From positions 1,800,001 through 1,864,000 of the forward strand of contig NZ_CP106735.1 in NCBI RefSeq assembly GCF_025639805.1: a DNA stretch of 64,000 nucleotides, in the 5' to 3' direction. The DNA is from Reichenbachiella carrageenanivorans. GTDB lineage: Bacteria; Bacteroidota; Bacteroidia; Cytophagales; Cyclobacteriaceae. The notes below the pieces were generated by a model. It saw nothing but the letters and a program-made list of their open reading frames with translations, did no database searches and had not been told where the DNA came from. Position numbers and translations under genes: made by a program. Positions 35,310 through 43,776 of this stretch are shown piece by piece; within the stretch, counting starts at the first letter, position 1, and each line of letters opens with the position of its first letter.

Positions 35310-35349
35310 AATAAGAAAAGTCTCCTCTCAAGAGGAGACTTTTCTTATT
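35310..35349. terminator. Bidirectional terminator
   Basis: Two perfect 19-nt arms (35310-35328 and 35331-35349) around CA form a stem with A-rich and T-rich bases. It sits between the convergent DUF885 and TRIC genes and fits transcription termination in both directions. Confidence 0.93.
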
Positions 35350-35378
35350 CCCCTCCACGAAGGGGCTAGGGGTGCGTT

Positions 35379-35981
35379 TTACTTAATGCCAGGTAATCCC
35401 CAGCCTTTCTTTACCGCGAGTACTCTAATGGCCATAACTACTACTACGGCGATCCAGATAGTCAAGCTATCACTGAGCTGAGTGAAAGTGAGTGCATAGT
35501 ACAGCCCGCCACCAGCGAGGCAAGCCGTAGCGTATATTTCACGTCGAAAGATCAGAGGCACGCGATTGGACAGTACATCGCGGAGTACGCCACCAAATAC
35601 CGCTGAGACGGCTCCCATCATAATAGCAATGGCAGGAGATAGTCCAAAAGATAACGTCTTTTGGACTCCCAGTACGGCAAAAAGCCCAATTCCAATGGTG
35701 TCAAACAAAAACATGGTACGAGTCAGTTTGACAATCCATTTTTTAAACAAATAGCAAAAGGTCAAGGCTGCCATTACCGTATAGAGGTAATTAGGATCCA
35801 GCATCCAGCCCACGGGCTGACTGCCAATAAGTAGGTCACGCAAGGTGCCACCACCCAGTGCAGTGATGAAGGCAATCACGGCTGATCCGAAGGCATCCAT
35901 TTTTTTTTCTGATGCAGTAAGCGCACCCGAAATGGCAAATACAAATGTGCCAATGATATTGAGGGTATAAATGAGGTCCAT
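35379..35981 (-). CDS. Trimeric intracellular cation (TRIC)-family channel, UPF0126
   Basis: The 200-aa membrane protein has about seven helices arranged as two UPF0126/TRIC repeats. Each carries a G-x-x-R-D signature: GGGTLRDLLIG in repeat 1 and GGVLRDVLSNRVPLIF in repeat 2. Bacterial TRIC channels form trimers that pass K+ and Na+. The start ATG at 35981 gives the expected N-terminus DLIYTLNIIGTFVFAISGAL. It follows ade by 15 bp on the same strand, so the pair is likely co-transcribed, although a functional link is not evident. Confidence 0.93.
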   Translation of the reverse strand: MDLIYTLNIIGTFVFAISGALTASEKKMDAFGSAVIAFITALGGGTLRDLLIGSQPVGWMLDPNYLYTVMAALTFCYLFKKWIVKLTRTMFLFDTIGIGLFAVLGVQKTLSFGLSPAIAIMMGAVSAVFGGVLRDVLSNRVPLIFRREIYATACLAGGGLYYALTFTQLSDSLTIWIAVVVVMAIRVLAVKKGWGLPGIK

Positions 35982-35996
35982 GGGGCGAAGATAGAC

Positions 35997-37616
35997 TTAG
36001 TCGGTAAAAACATCGATAAATTGGAATGCCTCGCCATCAAAAAAACCAAGGTCGCTCATTTTGGCTTTGGGTATTACGAGTAAGGCCATGAATGAGAGCG
36101 TCATAAACGGTGAGTCGAGAGGAGAGCCTAGTGATTTGGCAAAAGCATCGATTTCGCTATAGACACTGGCCACCTCATAGCCGTCTTTTTCGGACATGAT
36201 TCCTGCTACTGGGAGTTCTAGCAATTTTTCTTCTCCTTTCCCTACAGCAGATACGCCTCCTTTGGCGGCAATGATCAAATTCACTGCCTTCGCGATCGAT
36301 TCATCGTCCACGCCTACCGCAATAATATTATGCGAATCGTGCCCTACCGACGAGGCTATCGCACCTTCTTTCAACCCAATATTTTTGATAAACCCTACAG
36401 CTGGAGCAGCTTCTTTGTAGCGATTGACTACGGTCACTTTGAGTATGTCTTCATTGGTATTGGTTTGGTTTTGAATAAGAGAGCTGTCGTACGATAATAG
36501 GTTTGTGATCAGCTGACCATCCAGTGCTTCCATTACCTGCACTTGGCCGCTTGCTATGTCTATCTTGAATTGCTCAGCAGTTTTGGGTTGGCAGTCAAAG
36601 TTGTTGATGATTTTATTTTCCACTTTAGAAATCAGCGTCTGCCCATTTTCAGCCACTAGTTCTCCGTTGATCCAGGTTTGTAATATTTGAAAATCGTTGA
36701 GATCGTTTACTACGATAAAATCTGCAGGGTCATTGGCTTGCAATAGTCCCACATTCATATGATAATGTTTGACCGGGTTGATACAGGCCGCCTGTAGGGT
36801 TTTGTACAAATCATTGCCTTTGTCCAAAGCTCTTTTTACCAGCAGGTTGATATGTCCTTCTACAAGATTGTCGGGGTGCTTGTCGTCAGAGCAAAACATG
36901 ATTTTTTCGTGATGCCCATCAAGTAAGGGAATCAAAGCTTCAAAATTTTTGGCTGCGCTTCCTTCTCTGATCAGGATTTTCATGCCACAGGCTAGTTTGT
37001 CTTGCGCTTCTTCGATAGTAAAGCATTCGTGGTCTGTGCTGATGCCAGCAGCGGCGTAGGTTTTGGCTTGTTCACCTTTTACGCCTGGCGCATGGCCATC
37101 TACGGGTTTGTCTAGGGCTTTGGCTTTGGCGATTTTGGCGTATACGGTCTCGTCGTTGAAGAGTACACCAGGCCAGTTCATCATCTCTGCCAGGTAGTTG
37201 ATTTCTGGCTTTTTGAGTAGGTACTCCACGTCGTCTACAGTGATTTCCGCGCCAGCGGTCTCAAAAGGAGTCGCAGGTACACATGACGGTGCTCCAAAAT
37301 GAAATTTGAAATTGACCTGCTTGCCGTTGTCAATCATATATTCTACACCAGGTACTCCGAGCACATTGCCGATCTCATGTGGATCGGAGATGGTGCCGAC
37401 AGTGCCATGCACTACGGCCAATCGTGCGAATTCGGAAGGTACCAGCATCGAACTTTCTACATGCACATGGGCATCCACAAAACCAGGTAAGAGGTATCTC
37501 TCGGGAGCTTGAGTCGTTTTTTCTATGCGTGTAATGTGGCCATTGGCGAAATGGATCACAGCTGGATAAATGTCTCGATTGGGGATGTCTATGTACTGAC
37601 CTGAAATCTGTTTCAT
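35997..37616 (-). CDS. ade: Adenine deaminase
   Basis: Ade converts adenine to hypoxanthine and ammonia in purine salvage. The 539-aa protein is an amidohydrolase-fold enzyme of the bacterial Ade type. Metal-binding residues are visible in PGFVDAHVHVESSM, GTISDPHEIGNV and DGHAPG, along with STDHECFT and MFCSDDKHPDNL. The C-terminal Ade-specific domain shows SVGHDSHNIIAVG. Length is near the usual 540-590. The single ATG at 37616 fits the family. It is in a likely operon with the TRIC channel. Confidence 0.95.
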   Translation of the reverse strand: MKQISGQYIDIPNRDIYPAVIHFANGHITRIEKTTQAPERYLLPGFVDAHVHVESSMLVPSEFARLAVVHGTVGTISDPHEIGNVLGVPGVEYMIDNGKQVNFKFHFGAPSCVPATPFETAGAEITVDDVEYLLKKPEINYLAEMMNWPGVLFNDETVYAKIAKAKALDKPVDGHAPGVKGEQAKTYAAAGISTDHECFTIEEAQDKLACGMKILIREGSAAKNFEALIPLLDGHHEKIMFCSDDKHPDNLVEGHINLLVKRALDKGNDLYKTLQAACINPVKHYHMNVGLLQANDPADFIVVNDLNDFQILQTWINGELVAENGQTLISKVENKIINNFDCQPKTAEQFKIDIASGQVQVMEALDGQLITNLLSYDSSLIQNQTNTNEDILKVTVVNRYKEAAPAVGFIKNIGLKEGAIASSVGHDSHNIIAVGVDDESIAKAVNLIIAAKGGVSAVGKGEEKLLELPVAGIMSEKDGYEVASVYSEIDAFAKSLGSPLDSPFMTLSFMALLVIPKAKMSDLGFFDGEAFQFIDVFTD

Positions 37617-37688
37617 GTTTGAATTAGAATAAAGTAGAATGAAGTTAATGAGTTATTGGTAGATGCGTGCAATAATTCATTAAACCAT

Positions 37689-37719
37689 TGAGCCAATAAA
37701 GCTCAGTTGTATATTTTTG
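37689..37719 (+). promoter_or_regulatory. Putative promoter of nadC
   Basis: TATTTTTG (37712-37719) matches the -7 consensus TAnnTTTG. The -33 region (TTGA at about 37688-37691) is only approximate. It lies 33 bp before the nadC start. Confidence 0.42.
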
Positions 37720-37752
37720 CCGCTTACAACGAGCCGAAAAATCAATCGATAG

Positions 37753-38613
37753 ATGAAAATCAAGTATCTGACCAAACAGGCCATATTAGCTTTTATTGAT
37801 TCCGCCCTCCACGAAGACATCGGGGATGGGGATCATAGCACCTTGGCGGCTATACCAGAGGGCTTGCAGCAGGAAGCAAGACTGTTGATCAAAAGTGACG
37901 GTGTGGTAGCAGGGCTACAACTGGCAGAGTGGATTTTCAAGCGGTTTGATCCAGAGCTAGAGGTGACGCTACTCAAGCAAGATGGAGATGTGGTGTCCGA
38001 AGGTGAAGTAGGGCTGATAGTGAAAGGAAAGGCACGTTCGATTTTGTCGACCGAGCGATTGGTGCTCAACTGCATGCAGCGTATGAGTGGCATCGCTACT
38101 TATACACGTGAGCTTACGCAAATGATCAAGCACACGCATGCCCAGCTGCTAGATACTAGAAAGACAGGGCCTAATTTCAGGATTTGTGAAAAATGGGCGG
38201 TAAGTATCGGAGGGGGTGAGAATCACAGATTCGGCTTGTACGATATGGTGATGCTCAAAGACAACCATGTAGACTACGCTGGGGGAGTAAAAGCCGCTGT
38301 AGAACGAACCAAAAAGTATTTGGCTGACAACCAAAAAGACCTAAGAATAGAAGTCGAAACTCGAAACCTTGACGAGGTGCGAGATGCCGTAGAAGTAGGT
38401 GGTGTAGATGTAATCATGCTCGACAATATGTTGCCATCTGCCATGCGCGAAGCTATACAGTTGATAGGAGGTAGATGCAAGACTGAGGCTTCGGGAGGCA
38501 TCACAGAAAAAAACATTAAAGAGATGGCGGAGACTGGTGTAGATTACCTATCTGTAGGAGCGCTCACCCACTCTTATACCAGTTTAGATATTAGTTTGAA
38601 AGCAATAAAGTAG
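37753..38613 (+). CDS. nadC: Nicotinate-nucleotide pyrophosphorylase (carboxylating)
   Basis: NadC makes nicotinic acid mononucleotide from quinolinate and PRPP in NAD synthesis. The 286-aa protein has the signatures HEDIGDGDHSTLA, MQRMSGIATYTR, DTRKTGPNFRICEKWAV, GGGENHRFGLYDMVMLKDNH and ASGGITEKNIKEMAETGVDY, with the catalytic Arg, His and Lys residues retained. Length is normal. It is followed 7 bp later by a YcxB-like gene on the same strand. nadA and nadB are not in the window. Confidence 0.96.
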   Translation: MKIKYLTKQAILAFIDSALHEDIGDGDHSTLAAIPEGLQQEARLLIKSDGVVAGLQLAEWIFKRFDPELEVTLLKQDGDVVSEGEVGLIVKGKARSILSTERLVLNCMQRMSGIATYTRELTQMIKHTHAQLLDTRKTGPNFRICEKWAVSIGGGENHRFGLYDMVMLKDNHVDYAGGVKAAVERTKKYLADNQKDLRIEVETRNLDEVRDAVEVGGVDVIMLDNMLPSAMREAIQLIGGRCKTEASGGITEKNIKEMAETGVDYLSVGALTHSYTSLDISLKAIK

Positions 38614-38620
38614 TATAGGA

Positions 38621-39097
38621 ATGAATGTAAAGACTAAGAAGTATCAAATGACCACAGGAACCTATGTAAAGTTGGCATTTGGTAATTTGATCAAAGACCA
38701 ATGGTGGGTCATTTTGATATATTTGGCGATATGCGCAGGGTATGTATGGATACCAAGTCATTGGTGGGTTACTGGAGCGACGATCGCTTTGACCTTATAT
38801 GTTTTGTTTTGGTTGATCCAATTTGCAGGAATCTCGCAGTTGGAACAAGGCAAATTTATGTTTGAAAAATTGAGCTATGAGATCAATAGTCAGCAGATTT
38901 TGATCAAACTCAATGCTAAGCAAGGCATGCCTATGAAATGGGACAGTATCAAAAGAGCTAAAGTAGGTAAGGATTATTTTCTCTTTACGATAAATAAGGC
39001 ACAACATGTGCACTTGCCTTTTCGGATTTTTAATTCAAACAATGAGGTGAAATTCGTAGAGACGATCTTGAAAAGAAAAGGATTTATCAAGGAGTAG
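38621..39097 (+). CDS. YcxB-like membrane protein
   Basis: The 158-aa protein has two close membrane helices (about residues 28-70, WWVILIYLAICAGYVWIP and VTGATIALTLYVLFWLI). A cytoplasmic YcxB-like C-terminal domain follows, with the pattern MFEKLSYEINSQQILIKLNA, MKWDSIKRAKVGKDYFLFT and HLPFRIFNS. Proteins of this type are small membrane proteins of unknown role. It is co-transcribed with nadC (7-bp gap) and followed by a large hairpin terminator. Confidence 0.82.
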   Translation: MNVKTKKYQMTTGTYVKLAFGNLIKDQWWVILIYLAICAGYVWIPSHWWVTGATIALTLYVLFWLIQFAGISQLEQGKFMFEKLSYEINSQQILIKLNAKQGMPMKWDSIKRAKVGKDYFLFTINKAQHVHLPFRIFNSNNEVKFVETILKRKGFIKE

Positions 39098-39117
39098 GTC
39101 TCGATAAATGCTAAGCT

Positions 39118-39191
39118 GAAAGCCATCGCAAAAAATTACTTCTGACGCTCTGTGGTAGCGACGCAGAGTGATTTTTTGCAATGGCTTTTTG
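39118..39191 (+). terminator. Long hairpin terminator
   Basis: Outer arms AAAGCCAT (39119-39126) and ATGGCTTT (39181-39188), then GCAAAAAAT/ATTTTTTGC and an inner CTCTG/CAGAG, form a long stem of more than 20 bp with small bulges. It ends in TTTTTG. It lies between the YcxB-like gene and recX. Confidence 0.82.
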
Positions 39192-39226
39192 TTTCAACTC
39201 TGGCGTTTCTATTATTTTTATCCTGA

Positions 39227-39724
39227 TTGAAATCATTTCCTTTGGAAGAACAAAAAAAAACAAAACGTCACACGCCTAAAGAAGCCAAGCTTAAAGCGGC
39301 AAATTTTTGTGCTTATCAGGAGCGTTCGCAAAAAGAAGTCCGCAATAAGCTGTATGAATTGGGACTCTATCCCGATGAGGTGGAGGATGTCCTCACGGAT
39401 CTGATCACAGACAACTTTGTGAACGAAGAACGGTTTGCGAAAGCTTATGTAGGAGGCAAGTTTCGAGTAAAAAAGTGGGGGAGAAAGAAAATCATGATTG
39501 GTCTGGCGCCACATAAGCTCTCCACTTACTGCATCAAAAAAGGAATGGCCGAAATCGAAGATGACGATTATATACAAACCTTAGAAGCACTCGTACAGAA
39601 AAAATCAGACGCTATACACGAACCAGATCTTTTCAAAAAAAGAAACAAAGTAGCCTCTTATGCCATGTACAAAGGTTTTGAATCTGATTTGGTCTGGGAT
39701 GTGGTGAAACGGCTGATAGATTGA
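39227..39724 (+). CDS. recX: Regulatory protein RecX
   Basis: RecX inhibits RecA filament extension. The 165-aa protein consists of tandem three-helix RecX repeats, with KAANFCAYQERSQKEVRNKL, DVLTDLITDNFVNEERFAKA and YVGGKFRVKKWGRKKIM. The start is a TTG directly after an in-frame stop codon; no ATG is available near the family N-terminus. recA is not adjacent. The gene begins 35 bp after the preceding terminator, so it has its own promoter. Confidence 0.9.
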   Translation: MKSFPLEEQKKTKRHTPKEAKLKAANFCAYQERSQKEVRNKLYELGLYPDEVEDVLTDLITDNFVNEERFAKAYVGGKFRVKKWGRKKIMIGLAPHKLSTYCIKKGMAEIEDDDYIQTLEALVQKKSDAIHEPDLFKKRNKVASYAMYKGFESDLVWDVVKRLID

Positions 39725-39796
39725 ACTATTCCTATTTAGTTTGAGTTAGGACTGTATTTATTATCTTAACAAACCAAAAAAAGAAGCCTAGACTTA

Positions 39797-40303
39797 ATGG
39801 AAATTAAACCAGCAGTTCATCGAATTTTTGACCAACTGACCTTCCTTCTCGAAAACCTAACCAATGAAGAATATAGCAAAATAGCAGAGGTACTCAGTTG
39901 CAGCTCTATTGGTCAGCATGTGCGACATTCTTTAGCATTTTTCACTTGTTTGTTTCAAGGCATTCCGTTGGGTGTGGTGAATTACGATGAGCGGGAGCGA
40001 GATGTTTTTTTGGAAAACAATACACTCGAAGCCCTTGGTTGCCTGAGCCAATTGAGCGAGCAGTTGGAAGGCCTGACAGACAATCCTGTTTTGGTATTAA
40101 AACAAAGCTATGACCAGACTTCGATAGAAGTAGCCACCAATCTGAGTCGTGAGTTGATCTACTGCATTGAGCATACGGTACATCACTTGGCACTTATCAA
40201 AATTGGTCTGAAAGAATTCAAGCCTGACTTGGTTTTACCTAAAGGTTTTGGAGTGGCATGCTCTACCATCAAATATCGTCAATCTCGGCAAGTGAGTGCT
40301 TAA
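39797..40303 (+). CDS. DinB-like four-helix protein
   Basis: The 168-aa protein matches DinB-type proteins: an N-terminal helix EIKPAVHRIFDQLTFLLENL, then SSIGQHVRHSLAFF with one metal-ligand histidine, and a later EHTVHHLALIKIGL with two more. The three histidines could bind a metal. DinB proteins are often thiol-dependent transferases or stress proteins; the activity here is unknown. It is followed 6 bp later by the ATP-grasp gene and likely shares its transcript. Confidence 0.78.
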   Translation: MEIKPAVHRIFDQLTFLLENLTNEEYSKIAEVLSCSSIGQHVRHSLAFFTCLFQGIPLGVVNYDERERDVFLENNTLEALGCLSQLSEQLEGLTDNPVLVLKQSYDQTSIEVATNLSRELIYCIEHTVHHLALIKIGLKEFKPDLVLPKGFGVACSTIKYRQSRQVSA

Positions 40304-40309
40304 GTCTTG

Positions 40310-41419
40310 ATGAGAAAGATTACCGTAGCTCCCAAAGGTAAAACAAAGAACCTACAGGCGACTAAGTCCATTACTAGGAAGTTGAACAGAAGCGTCACTT
40401 GGGCAAAAATCACCCGTTGGGAGTTTTGGCCATTCTCAGTTTTCTACTTTCCGATTGCCTTTTATTGGGCTTGGCTTACGCTAAAAACCAGATCTTTATT
40501 TTTTTTCACAGCTTCTAATCCTACCATTGAGTTTGGAGGAATGTTGGGCGAATCCAAAGACAAAATTTTTGATTTGATTCCCGATCAATACCTACCCAAA
40601 ACCTACAAATTAGACCCTGCTGTGGATCTAACAAGCTTTGGAGAGCGTATGCAACTAGAGGGGATAAATTATCCATTTATACTCAAACCAGATATAGGTC
40701 AGCGAGGTTGGATGGTAGCACTAATCCAAGATGAGGCGCAATTGGTAGATTATCTAGATTGTATAGAAGTTGATTTTTTGGTGCAAGAGTACGTGCCTTA
40801 CACGGTAGAGTTGGGTGTGTTTTATTATAGGTATCCCAATTGCACACACGGTACGGTGAGTTCTGTTGTGATTAAAGAAATGCTGAGTGTGATAGGAGAC
40901 GGCGAGCGGACGGTGGAAGCACTTATGACCGACGATGTACGCACTAAAATGCATCGAGCTACACTGCGACAGAAAAACCCAGATTTGCTTGCTTACAGGC
41001 CTGCACATGAGGAACATGTGGAGCTCAATACCATCGGCAATCACTGCTTGGGCACGACATTTTTGAATGGCAATTACCTTATCAATGAACAACTCAACAA
41101 GGTTTTTGACGAGGTGAGTCATCAGATCGAAGGATTTTATTTTGGACGTTATGATTTGCGTTGTCGATCGATGGAGGATTTGTATCAAGGCAAACATTTC
41201 AAAATAGTAGAGCTAAATGGTGCTGGCGCAGAACCAGCTCATATTTACCAGCCAGGTTTTTCTTTGATCAGAGCCTACAAAGACATTATTCATCACCTCA
41301 ATGTATTGGCAGAGATTAGTCAGTTAAATTATCAAAAGGGGGTAGCTTATTATAGCTTTGCGGAAGGGATGAAAGAAATCATTAAGATCAGAAAATATAG
41401 TAAGCTAGAGAAAAAATAA
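40310..41419 (+). CDS. ATP-grasp domain protein with N-terminal membrane segment
   Basis: The 369-aa protein has a hydrophobic stretch (about residues 38-70, FWPFSVFYFPIAFYWAWLTL). An ATP-grasp fold follows: INYPFILKPDIGQRGWMV with the ATP-binding Lys, FLVQEYVPYTVELGVFYY, and the late metal region FYFGRYDLRCRS and FKIVELNGAGAEPAHIY. It should ligate a carboxylate to an amine or thiol using ATP, like D-Ala-D-Ala ligase, but the substrate is unknown. The ATG at 40310 is preferred to the TTG one codon before. It overlaps the LysE gene by 1 nt. Confidence 0.83.
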   Translation: MRKITVAPKGKTKNLQATKSITRKLNRSVTWAKITRWEFWPFSVFYFPIAFYWAWLTLKTRSLFFFTASNPTIEFGGMLGESKDKIFDLIPDQYLPKTYKLDPAVDLTSFGERMQLEGINYPFILKPDIGQRGWMVALIQDEAQLVDYLDCIEVDFLVQEYVPYTVELGVFYYRYPNCTHGTVSSVVIKEMLSVIGDGERTVEALMTDDVRTKMHRATLRQKNPDLLAYRPAHEEHVELNTIGNHCLGTTFLNGNYLINEQLNKVFDEVSHQIEGFYFGRYDLRCRSMEDLYQGKHFKIVELNGAGAEPAHIYQPGFSLIRAYKDIIHHLNVLAEISQLNYQKGVAYYSFAEGMKEIIKIRKYSKLEKK

Positions 41420-42021
41420 TGAGTTGGATGACCTTGTTTGTCGTGGCTTTTGTATTCAGTTTTATTGGTTCTATCCCTCCTGGTAGTATCAATATTTCTA
41501 CTATGCAGTATGCGGTAGCTGGGCGTCAAAAGGCCGCTTATACATTTGCAGCTGCGGCCGCAGGTACCGAATATTTGTATGCAGCTATTGCTGTCAGGTT
41601 TCAACTATTATTGATAGAAAACGCACTGATTGCTGCGTATTTTCATATTGTTACAGGCACAGTACTGATCCTCCTTGGGGTGATCAATTTGCTAAAAAAG
41701 CCGATCATCGCAAAGCAGGGGCAAGTGGGAGAAAAAAGAAATGCCTTCCGAAAAGGCATGTTACTGAGCCTGACCAATCCGTTGTCAATCCCCTTTTGGC
41801 TCATGGTCACAGATTATTTACAAAGCATGGGTTGGGTAGCTCTTACCCACCAAAACTTCTGGGTTTATGTAGCAGGTGTATCCGTAGGTACTTTTTCTTT
41901 GCTCGTCATCGTGGTGCGGTTGGGTGCCAAATTCACCACCGTGCAAGGCAATACTTTTCTGATCTACAGAGTGCCTGGCCTCATCTTTATAGGAATGGGT
42001 CTTTGGAGCCTTGTCCATTAG
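41419..42021 (+). CDS. LysE-family transporter
   Basis: The 200-aa membrane protein has about six helices and the LysE/RhtB signature FIGSIPPGSINISTMQYAV near the N-terminus, with LLSLTNPLSIPFW in the middle. Members export amino acids or related small molecules. The start codon overlaps the stop of the ATP-grasp gene (TAATG), so they are translationally coupled. A joint role, in which the ATP-grasp enzyme makes a compound the transporter moves, is possible but only inference from coupling. Confidence 0.88.
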   Translation: MSWMTLFVVAFVFSFIGSIPPGSINISTMQYAVAGRQKAAYTFAAAAAGTEYLYAAIAVRFQLLLIENALIAAYFHIVTGTVLILLGVINLLKKPIIAKQGQVGEKRNAFRKGMLLSLTNPLSIPFWLMVTDYLQSMGWVALTHQNFWVYVAGVSVGTFSLLVIVVRLGAKFTTVQGNTFLIYRVPGLIFIGMGLWSLVH

Positions 42022-42073
42022 TGGAGCGGGATTGTCTATCCAAAGTTGTGGCTAGTAATAGAAGAGTTGATTG

Positions 42074-42409
42074 TTAAAAAATTAAAGCAAGGAGTGAAAC
42101 CAACAAATTCAAAGCCCCGATAGCTAGTAGGAAGGTCCCCCAGTGCTGCATTTTGATCCAGAAGAAAGTGTGGCGGGCTTTGAGCTCGATGCGTTCGCCA
42201 GTAGCTTCGTCCACCACGATTCTGCCTGGTCGATCATTCCATTTTTTACCCAAATGCCAATTGGCCCAGCCTGCTAGTAAGAAGGCGATCGGTAGCATAT
42301 ATATAGCTAATTGAGTGGAATTGAAAGAAGCAGAAACGATAGTCGAAATGACAATTAACAAAAGGGTAATGAGCGGTACGAGTATTCCGCGGCCAGACCA
42401 TATGATCAT
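42074..42409 (-). CDS. Small membrane protein
   Basis: The 111-aa protein has three hydrophobic helices: ILVPLITLLLIVISTIVSAS, LAIYMLPIAFLLAGWANW and FLLAIGALNLLVSLLALI. A charged loop between the second and third (KKWNDRPGRIVVDEATGERI) carries an R-IELKARHTFFW motif. Similar proteins occur in other Bacteroidota. No function is known. It lies convergent to the LysE gene and downstream of the DUF4105 gene region on its own strand. Confidence 0.72.
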   Translation of the reverse strand: MIIWSGRGILVPLITLLLIVISTIVSASFNSTQLAIYMLPIAFLLAGWANWHLGKKWNDRPGRIVVDEATGERIELKARHTFFWIKMQHWGTFLLAIGALNLLVSLLALIF

Positions 42410-42484
42410 TGTATGTGTTTTAAAAAAAGTCTTTACCTACTTCGATTTAGGGTGTCGTTCGGTCGATTCCCACCAAAAACGAAA

Positions 42485-43684
42485 TTATAAAATTTCTTTT
42501 CTTTCTTGTAAGAAATACGCTAAATAGAACGACCTCAACGCCAAAGCGAGCACCAAAGGAATGAGCGCCAAATGAATCTGCTGAGGTAGCCATACTCCCA
42601 CGAGGATCAGCAAAGCTTGTAAACCACCCAAGCTTAAAAAATAAATATGAAGCCAGTGAGGCTTAGATTTTTTCAATAAAAAGAAAAGGCCTATCAGATT
42701 GAGTGGCATGGCCCAGAGTAGGTTGTAATTGTACTTGGATAAGTGGTCTGTGCCAAACCAAAGGAAAAGCAAAAAGCAACCCAGAAGCCCAGTTACACCA
42801 AAGAGTAGCACATCAATGAAGCGGTAATTGGCATGGTATTTCAAACCCCTATGGGTGATCAGTCCGGTTACAAAAAACAAAATTACAAATAAGTGAATGG
42901 GCTTAAAGGCCGAATCGACGGGCTGTTCAGAACTGGTACTGATGGTGGTAGAAGCCGCTATGAGTGGTACGATGGTACTGTCGTTTTGTATGGTGGCGGT
43001 TTGCAGGGCCTCTTCCAGATAAAGCGGCATATATTGGTAGTGAAAGCCGTCGGCTGTTTGGTCTATTTCAGCACCCAGACAAATGTCGATACCCAAATCC
43101 CCCCAAGGCTGATGGTCTAGGTATTTGTCCATCAGGCCACGGTAGCTGAGTGAATCGCTGGCAAAACTGTAGTCATAGGTGACACGATCACCCAGTACAG
43201 TGGCCAATACGTCGCGCATACGCGTGGCACAATTGTCGTAGCAATAGTTGTAATAGTAGTTGGCGTTTTCTGGCTTGGCATTGTCGACCAAGAACTCAAA
43301 AATGCTTTGCTTGTCACCTTGGGTGATGTTGAGCACATGCTCGCGCCAGGTGCGATCTTCTCGGTAGTAGTACCGCTTGTAGCCCTCATATGAGCCCGTG
43401 CCTAGTTTGTAATAGAGTTTTCCTTTGGTGAAATTCAAATAAAAGTTGGGTTGATCAAAATCAAAAATGCCGTAGTTGAAAATCATGTCTATGCCATTGG
43501 TGGGGTCGCTGATGCGAAAGGCACTGTGCCCGAATGCTGAATACAGTTCTGCCTGTGTAGGGTCCAAAATCAGTACAATTACCTCTGCTTCGTCGGACAA
43601 TTTCACACCAGTGGCATGGGTATGAGAGAGCCCTAAGAGCACTGCGAAGGCAAGCAAGATGGCAATCCTGAATTTTAATAGCAT
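42485..43684 (-). CDS. DUF4105-family membrane protein (possible lipoprotein N-acyltransferase, Lnb-like)
   Basis: The 399-aa protein has a signal peptide (residues 1-24) and a periplasmic DUF4105 domain (about 28-240). That domain carries H53 in SAFGHSAFRISD and the cysteines C148/C152 in YCYDNCATRMRD, a Cys/His pair suited to a thiol acyltransferase. Five C-terminal membrane helices follow (about 265-390). From memory, DUF4105 proteins in Bacteroides have been reported to N-acylate lipoproteins (Lnb). That function is a reasonable inference here, and the window encodes several lipoproteins, but it is unproven. Confidence 0.85.
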   Translation of the reverse strand: MLLKFRIAILLAFAVLLGLSHTHATGVKLSDEAEVIVLILDPTQAELYSAFGHSAFRISDPTNGIDMIFNYGIFDFDQPNFYLNFTKGKLYYKLGTGSYEGYKRYYYREDRTWREHVLNITQGDKQSIFEFLVDNAKPENANYYYNYCYDNCATRMRDVLATVLGDRVTYDYSFASDSLSYRGLMDKYLDHQPWGDLGIDICLGAEIDQTADGFHYQYMPLYLEEALQTATIQNDSTIVPLIAASTTISTSSEQPVDSAFKPIHLFVILFFVTGLITHRGLKYHANYRFIDVLLFGVTGLLGCFLLFLWFGTDHLSKYNYNLLWAMPLNLIGLFFLLKKSKPHWLHIYFLSLGGLQALLILVGVWLPQQIHLALIPLVLALALRSFYLAYFLQERKEIL

Positions 43685-43776
43685 AATTTGGACAGTTTAA
43701 TTTTGGAGTCAGGCACGGCTGGACTTACTTTGATTCAAAATTGACTAAAATACCTTAAGATCAAAATAAACAGCAG

